Shown here piece by piece: positions 33,850 through 38,315 of a stretch of DNA of 38,315 bases; position 1 is the first letter of the stretch; every line of letters starts with the position of its first letter. The translations under genes were made by a program, and so were the position numbers. This stretch comes from JAYEPK01 sp048569615. GTDB taxonomy: Archaea > Thermoplasmatota > Penumbrarchaeia > Penumbrarchaeales > Penumbrarchaeaceae. The stretch lies in contig JBLIRK010000033.1 in assembly GCA_048569615.1 (NCBI GenBank), positions 1-38,315 on the forward strand. Direction: 5' to 3'. Below the pieces are notes generated by a model. The model saw only the letters and a list, made by a program, of their open reading frames with translations. It was not told the DNA's origin and searched no databases.

Positions 33850-34053
33850 TCAAATCCCATCATTAAAGTTATCTAATATGATTTGAATATTAAGAGGGGT
33901 GATAATAATTACATTTGTCTTTTTTTCGATAGTATTTTTCTGTATATCTCTGACATTTCCTCCTATATTGTATAATAAGTCAATGCTGTTTAAATCTTCA
34001 GCACAACGATCGTTATCCCATATTCCAGTTTCAGTTTTTAATTCTTCTATCAC
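33850..34053 (-). CDS. Possible small protein coupled to the FtsX-like permease
   Basis: A 67-codon ORF begins with GTG at 34053, overlapping the permease stop in a GTGA arrangement typical of translational coupling. The product is soluble, acidic and asparagine-rich (TETGIWDNDRCAEDLNSIDLLYNIG, then KTNVIIITPLN) and resembles no family I know. Codon use is like that of the permease. The opposite strand also has a 60-codon ORF over much of the same DNA, which looks like its shadow. Real translation is uncertain. Confidence 0.35.
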   Translation of the reverse strand: MIEELKTETGIWDNDRCAEDLNSIDLLYNIGGNVRDIQKNTIEKKTNVIIITPLNIQIILDNFNDGI

Positions 34054-36461
34054 TCATATCTCAATGCATTCCCAGGTTTGAACCTGGATGCTCTGATTAC
34101 AGGGAGAAGGATGATTATCAAAGTCCCGATAATGGTCATGGCAAAAGTGTATAGGATGAATTTCGGTGGATAAATTATTGGAAGTTCAAGTTTCATCACA
34201 TCCACAGTCCAATAAGCAAGCCCTCTCCATAATCCGTATCCTAAAGGAATACCGATAATCCATCCTATCAGTGATAATAATAATGCTTCTGACCCGAAGA
34301 CCCTTCTAATATCTTTGGAACTCGCTCCGATGCATCTTAGCATCCCTATCTCCTTGGTCCTGTCAAGTATATTCATCAGAAGTGTGTTCATCAAGCCAAT
34401 AAGGGTGATGATCACCACCACAAAACCCACTCCGAGGAAAATATTTGATAGAGCTTGGTTCTGTTTTACATTCTGTTCCTTCATCACGTAATTGATAGCC
34501 ACATCCACCAAATACCCTTGATCGTTGATCGCATTATAGACATTAACAGAGGTTTGATCGATGAAACCGTGTTCTTTGCTTTCGGTCTTCATGAAGAAAC
34601 CAGAAATCTTCGTCGTGTTCAGGATCTTGAGGAATGTGGTCAAGGGAAGATGGATTTGCACACCATTATTTGCGAAGGTCTTCTCTATCCCAATCACTTT
34701 GAAGGTGAAAAGACCCGTAGCTGTCATCAGCTCCATTTCACTGTTCAATTTGATCCCTTCGTATTTGGCCAAAGCTTCGGAGACCACTGCCACATCCAAG
34801 GCATTTTCATACTCGTTCTCATTGAACCATCGACCTACACCGTTACCTATTGTTGTTGGATAATCATACATGGAAGTGTTATGCAATATCCCAAACGATT
34901 CGATGATTCTCTCATTGATCTTGGTATAGGATATTATGAATGGTTCTACTGAAGACACACCTTCGATCTTCTCCATCTCCTCTGAATCCTCGATTGCAAT
35001 CGGATCTTGAGGATCCCCGCCATCAACAAACACCCATAGATCAAATAACCGCATGTTGTAGGAATCCTCTGTGACGAATATTATTGCCTCACCAACGGAG
35101 AGCATTGTCATCACCACACCGACGGCTATTGCAATCTGCAGTATGGTTCCAAAGCTCCTTCCCCTTCTTCTTGAGGAATTTCGTATACCCATCTGGATTG
35201 TCCTCGGGAATCCTTTCGATCCTTGCACGATCTTATCGATCCTTCTTTCCCCGAAATTTGAAGTGATTCCATGACTCTCGAGTCCTTCCCTTACCGTGAT
35301 TCTGATACCTCGGATGAGAGAAGGAAGTGATGCTAGAGTAACAACTATTACACCAATTATAATGCTGATAAAAAATACAGGCCAATAAATCGAAAACTTG
35401 GGTTCGAATCCCCAAGGGCCGCCTGTCACGAATATATAGTATACTCCGTAACCGATGAATATCCCAAGAATCGCTCCGATCAAGGATCCAATTACACCCA
35501 TGATGAGGGAGGTTGTCAAGAAAGAACGAAATACCTGCAACTTTGTCGCTCCAATCGCTTTCATTTGGGCGATGTTTTGCCTCTGCTCCTGGATTATCGT
35601 GTTCATGGTGTTGGATATCAGGATTATACTACAGAACATTATGAAGAAGGTAAGGCCGGTGATGAAGGTCATGAACTGAGTGAACGCTTCTCTAAAAGGC
35701 CAATCTCCTTCTTCTCTGTAATCCGGCATCGTCTCGAAAGCCACGACTGGTTCCTCAAGATTAACTGGAGAGCTCAGATAATCCCTAATATCCTCGGTTG
35801 TTTTGTCAAGTGCATTGGTATCGGATTTTTCAGTGGTAAATGCTACCTGGGTGTATCCAGTTATGTTGCCGAGGGTCCTAACGGTTTCTGATTCAGCATA
35901 GAAAATTGCAATCCCCTCGGTAGTGAGGGCACTTCCGTGTGATGTTCTCCCAATTCCAGATATGCTAAGGAACCTTTCCTCTCCCTGAAAATCGATTATT
36001 CTTAGTTGATCCCCCGTCTTGTCATAAAAGACACCGCTTTTACTATTGCTATTCTCTGTTAGTACAGTAAGGGATTCAGGTGATGAACCGGAAGTGATCT
36101 TGATCTTGTCCACGGATTGTGTTTGGAAGTCATCAACTCCGAAGATAATCGCCTCGTTTCGCCTTTGACCAATATATATTACGGTCTTGTAGGTGACTTT
36201 TGGTTGGACATCCTTTATATTCCCAATCTCCCCAAGTTCATCCAAGTTATTCTGTGTAAGGTTAACATCTGTCAGCTGGATCTGGATGTTATGTAGGTTC
36301 TCTTCTTTCACGGCTTCGTCAGCAGCATTATCGGCAATGGGAGTGATGGAGAAGAGCCCGATCCCCATCACACCTAATGCAATAGTCAATATCGTGAAGA
36401 ATGTCCTTGCCTTTCTCTTGGAAAGGTCTCGAAATGATTTCCTTGTAATAGCCGATAGCAT
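34050..36461 (-). CDS. ABC transporter permease, FtsX/MacB type with two FtsX domains
   Basis: This 803-residue integral membrane protein has the duplicated layout of lipoprotein- or peptide-exporting permeases. It starts with a helix (FFTILTIALGVMGIGLFSI) and an extracytoplasmic domain. Three helices of the first FtsX domain follow (around 260-395, with QEQRQNIAQMKAIGATKLQVFRSF). A second helix-plus-domain unit begins near 430 (GTILQIAIAVGVVMTMLSVGEAI), and three final helices include DRTKEIGMLRCIGASSKDIRRVF. The two 'E-I/A-x-M-x-x-I-G-A' coupling segments are clear. The ATG is 11 bases after the ATPase stop with GGTGATAGG before it. Substrate is unknown; related systems pull lipoproteins or transmit mechanical force across the membrane. 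Confidence 0.93.
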   Translation of the reverse strand: MLSAITRKSFRDLSKRKARTFFTILTIALGVMGIGLFSITPIADNAADEAVKEENLHNIQIQLTDVNLTQNNLDELGEIGNIKDVQPKVTYKTVIYIGQRRNEAIIFGVDDFQTQSVDKIKITSGSSPESLTVLTENSNSKSGVFYDKTGDQLRIIDFQGEERFLSISGIGRTSHGSALTTEGIAIFYAESETVRTLGNITGYTQVAFTTEKSDTNALDKTTEDIRDYLSSPVNLEEPVVAFETMPDYREEGDWPFREAFTQFMTFITGLTFFIMFCSIILISNTMNTIIQEQRQNIAQMKAIGATKLQVFRSFLTTSLIMGVIGSLIGAILGIFIGYGVYYIFVTGGPWGFEPKFSIYWPVFFISIIIGVIVVTLASLPSLIRGIRITVREGLESHGITSNFGERRIDKIVQGSKGFPRTIQMGIRNSSRRRGRSFGTILQIAIAVGVVMTMLSVGEAIIFVTEDSYNMRLFDLWVFVDGGDPQDPIAIEDSEEMEKIEGVSSVEPFIISYTKINERIIESFGILHNTSMYDYPTTIGNGVGRWFNENEYENALDVAVVSEALAKYEGIKLNSEMELMTATGLFTFKVIGIEKTFANNGVQIHLPLTTFLKILNTTKISGFFMKTESKEHGFIDQTSVNVYNAINDQGYLVDVAINYVMKEQNVKQNQALSNIFLGVGFVVVIITLIGLMNTLLMNILDRTKEIGMLRCIGASSKDIRRVFGSEALLLSLIGWIIGIPLGYGLWRGLAYWTVDVMKLELPIIYPPKFILYTFAMTIIGTLIIILLPVIRASRFKPGNALRYE

Positions 36462-36472
36462 CCTATCACCAT

Positions 36473-37144
36473 CTAGTTCACAATGAGCCCGTCAAGGACC
36501 TGAATTCTCCTTCTCGCCATCTCAGACAGTCTCGAGCTGTGTGTCACAAATAAAATGGTTTTACCTCGATCGTTCAGTTCTTTTAAAAGATTGAACATCC
36601 TTTTTTCCGTTTTCGAATCGAGATTACCAGTGGGCTCATCTCCTATGATTAGTTTAGGATCATTGGCCAATGAACGGGCTATAGCAACTCTTTGCTGCTC
36701 ACCTCCAGATAGTTCTGAAGGAAGATTGTTCATCTTATTCTCAAGATGTACAAGTTCCAAGTTCTTCTTGGCTGTTTCCTTTCTCTGTTTCAGCGAACCA
36801 TTCCTTGCAAAATCCATCGGAAGCATGACATTCTCTAAAGCTGTCAATGTCGGAAATAACTGGAAGAACTGGAAAATAATACCAACATGCTCTCCTCTCC
36901 ATTTGGCGAGTTTATCTTGTTTCATGTTGTCTATGCGCTCGCCGTCTACGAAAACAGTACCTTTAGTGGGTGAATCAATTCCAGTTATCATGTTTAGGAT
37001 CGTGGATTTTCCACAACCAGACGGACCTACGATTGCTGTTAGCTCACCTTCTTCAATATCGAGATCTATACCTCTAAGCGCTCTGTATTCCATCTTTCCG
37101 GATTTGTAGACCTTTTCCAGTTTGTTTATCTCAATCAGGGCCAT
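36473..37144 (-). CDS. ABC transporter ATP-binding protein, LolD/MacB type
   Basis: This 223-residue ATPase powers the FtsX-like permease downstream. Motifs: YRALRGIDLDIEEGE, Walker A GPSGCGKST, the Q-loop FQFFQLFPTLTALENV, signature LSGGEQQRV, Walker B LIIGDEPTGNLD and the switch histidine in FVTHSSRL. Length and motifs are standard for the family. The ATG at 37144 (MALIEINKLEKVYKSG) is chosen because AAAGAGGTGGT lies just before it; further in-frame codons upstream to 37222 have no family likeness. It is the first gene of a minus-strand operon with the permease. Confidence 0.95.
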   Translation of the reverse strand: MALIEINKLEKVYKSGKMEYRALRGIDLDIEEGELTAIVGPSGCGKSTILNMITGIDSPTKGTVFVDGERIDNMKQDKLAKWRGEHVGIIFQFFQLFPTLTALENVMLPMDFARNGSLKQRKETAKKNLELVHLENKMNNLPSELSGGEQQRVAIARSLANDPKLIIGDEPTGNLDSKTEKRMFNLLKELNDRGKTILFVTHSSRLSEMARRRIQVLDGLIVN

Positions 37145-37495
37145 ATAACCACCTCTTTGATCGAATATATAATTTCGAATGGGCCCCCCGATCAAATGAG
37201 AATAAGTACTTGAATCTCTCATTTATTGTGAAAAGTGCCAAATCCCATTAATTATTGATATGTAATAACTTATTTACAAAATTCGGTATTATAACCTTGA
37301 TTGTTAAAATCAATCTGAACCCAGATACTAAATCTTCTCCATCATCCCGATTAACCTCTCCTGGAGTTGATTATGAGAATACCAATTAAAGTCTCTTTGA
37401 AGTGAGAAAGATAAGAAGCAAATTGTGGTTCTCAAAATGGCTGAATGGGTACATTGAGAGGAGTATTTGTATTATCACATTGGAAGTGAGAAGAA
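37145..37495. other. A+T-rich intergenic region between divergent genes
   Basis: This 351-base gap holds the ABC operon promoter, a small inverted repeat TTGATT-GTTAA-AATCAA (37297-37313) and a TATA-like GTATTATC (37467-37474) for the next gene. A weak copy of the recurrent motif (ATGGCTGAATGGG) lies at 37437. No convincing ORF is present; a frame from 37402 overlaps the next gene out of frame. Confidence 0.5.
37165..37174 (-). promoter_or_regulatory. TATA-like box for the ABC transporter operon
   Basis: On the minus strand AATTATATAT lies 21-30 bases upstream of the ATG at 37144. The spacing would place the transcript start at or near the codon, so the ribosome site seen there may be unused or transcription may begin earlier. 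Confidence 0.5.
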
Positions 37496-37913
37496 ATGGG
37501 AGAACAAGATTTTCTCAGAAGAAAGAAATCCCTTCTCATTGTGATATTAATGTTAATAACACCTATAATAGGAATAACAGTAATTACAGTCTATCAGGTC
37601 TCGAAAACAACAAAGGAATATGCGTTTATTGGACATTTAAAAGTATATTTCTATGATAATGTAGCGGATGGGCGAATCGATAAGATTATTGAATTTGAAA
37701 ATATATCATTGATCAACAAGGAAGATATTTCATTACCAAAGGGCGGAGGCCAATATGAAACTAATAGATTGGTGAAAATCGAAGTTGAAAACTGGGAGAG
37801 AAGGGGAAGCCATTAGAGATTCACTGTTGAAATACGATGAGATAAATAATATCGAGATCTATAACAAACTGTATTTCCTGTACTGGCCGAAGAAGGAAAA
37901 ATGGTTTTCTTAA
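37496..37913 (+). pseudogene. Membrane-anchored protein gene, probably frameshifted
   Basis: The ORF from 37496 gives 106 residues: a basic N terminus (DFLRRKKS), one helix (LLIVILMLITPIIGITVITVY) and a soluble domain (KVYFYDNVADGRIDKIIEFENISL), stopping at 37816. In the +1 frame, overlapping from about 37797, protein-like sequence continues (GEAIRDSLLKYDEINNIEIY, NKLYFLYWPKKEK) to a TAA at 37911. A single-base change near the GGGG run at 37803-37806 would join them into ~139 residues. It may be a true gene decay, a sequencing error, or chance; the first part alone could also be functional. No family was recognised. Confidence 0.4.
37884..37899 (+). repeat. Copy of the recurrent TGGCCGAARRAGGAAA motif
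   Basis: TGGCCGAAGAAGGAAA, identical over 16 bases to the copy at 27427. Here it falls inside the +1-frame tail of the frameshifted gene (reading YWPKKEK) rather than at a start codon. Confidence 0.45.
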
Positions 37914-37933
37914 TTCTAGAAAAATGAATAGCA

Positions 37934-37943
37934 ATTTATATTA
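37934..37943 (+). promoter_or_regulatory. TATA-like box for the CYTH-like fragment
   Basis: ATTTATATTA lies about 50 bases upstream of the ATG at 37989, leaving a ~25-base leader that carries GAGAGG (37977-37982). Confidence 0.45.
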
Positions 37944-37988
37944 TTCTCCCCATACTATCTCTAAAGCAAATTTCGCGAGAGGATAATG

Positions 37989-38225
37989 ATGAGTAATTCT
38001 ATTAGTACTACTCAAAAGGGGACTGATTTTGAATTAAAAGTCAGGGGGATTTACTTTCAATTGGGTGCATTGAAAGTGGAGCATAATAAAAATATTGATG
38101 GAACAAAGGAACTTGAGGTTGAAGTTGATGATTTTGATAAGACCAATCTCATCTTAGAAAAGTTAGGTTATATCCATAAAGGATATCAAGAGAACAAGAG
38201 AACAATGAGTATTTGTCTGTTATAA
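37989..38225 (+). CDS. CYTH-domain-like protein, apparently truncated
   Basis: This 78-residue ORF contains KELEVEVDDFDKTNLILEKLGY followed by a basic NKR, matching the second E-x-E-x-V half of CYTH (class IV adenylate cyclase / triphosphatase) proteins, where a helix and 'ILEKLGF' precede a conserved basic residue. The usual first half and the end of the barrel are missing: a full CYTH protein has about 170-200 residues. The ATG at 37989 has GAGAGG 6 bases before it; ATG at 37986 is also possible. It has its own promoter-like box, so it is either a short functional derivative or a decaying gene. Confidence 0.45.
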   Translation: MSNSISTTQKGTDFELKVRGIYFQLGALKVEHNKNIDGTKELEVEVDDFDKTNLILEKLGYIHKGYQENKRTMSICLL

Positions 38226-38315
38226 ATCTTTATTCCACAAGGATTTAGCCTGTTCCCTTCTTGTTCCCTTTCTGTTCCCCTGTTCCCGGTTACACTGCCT
38301 CGCCGACGACGGTCT

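Noticed and set aside
33899..34081. 60-codon plus-strand ORF with a good ribosome-binding site (GAGGGGTGAT)
   Set aside because: Its Phe/Ile-rich start is the reverse of Lys/Asn-rich codons of the minus-strand ORF, and it runs into the permease gene.

Overview
The window looks like a piece of an archaeal chromosome, most probably a heterotrophic, anaerobic member of the Thermoplasmatota or a related euryarchaeal lineage (inference). The archaeal signs are a clamp-loader small subunit (RfcS), archaeal-type PorAB/IorAB ferredoxin oxidoreductases, TATA-like boxes about 25-28 bases upstream of many start codons (apparently leaderless genes), and many secreted, C-terminally anchored proteins with PKD/Ig-like repeats. 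No rRNA, tRNA, CRISPR array or transposase gene was seen.

Region 1 (1-10.2 kb) is a plus-strand redox and fermentation cluster: the 3' end of porA, porB, iorA, iorB, then a short HgdB-type (2-hydroxyacyl-CoA dehydratase / double-cubane) protein, its HgdC-type ATP-dependent activator, and a 1450-residue protein that joins two activator modules to DUF2229/HgdB-like parts. The oxidoreductases would produce reduced ferredoxin from 2-oxoacids of amino-acid origin. The ATPases could raise those electrons to a very low potential for the HgdB-like protein. The final substrate cannot be read from the sequence.

Region 2 (10.2-22.8 kb) is mainly cell-surface functions: small secreted proteins with a C-terminal membrane anchor, a DUF3068-like two-anchor protein, a nine-helix membrane protein, a YdjM-like membrane hydrolase, an ABC-F ATPase preceded by a probable structured RNA, and a minus-strand operon of an Ig-like repeat protein followed by a carboxypeptidase-regulatory-like repeat protein.

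Region 3 (22.8-27.3 kb) is housekeeping: a winged-helix regulator, ribose-5-phosphate isomerase B, RfcS, an SRAP-domain DNA-protein crosslink protein, a small membrane protein and an RsgA-type ribosome-assembly GTPase.

Region 4 (27.3-38.2 kb) is clearly richer in A+T and looks like an accessory island: a two-helix small protein, a Fic/Doc-like protein with an altered motif, two very large surface proteins (TolB-like propeller plus PKD; propeller plus cadherin-like repeats), a MacB/LolD-type ABC exporter (ATPase, FtsX-like permease and a possible coupled small ORF), a probably frameshifted membrane-anchored gene and a truncated CYTH-like gene. A short motif, TGGCCGAARRAGGAAA, recurs through this island.
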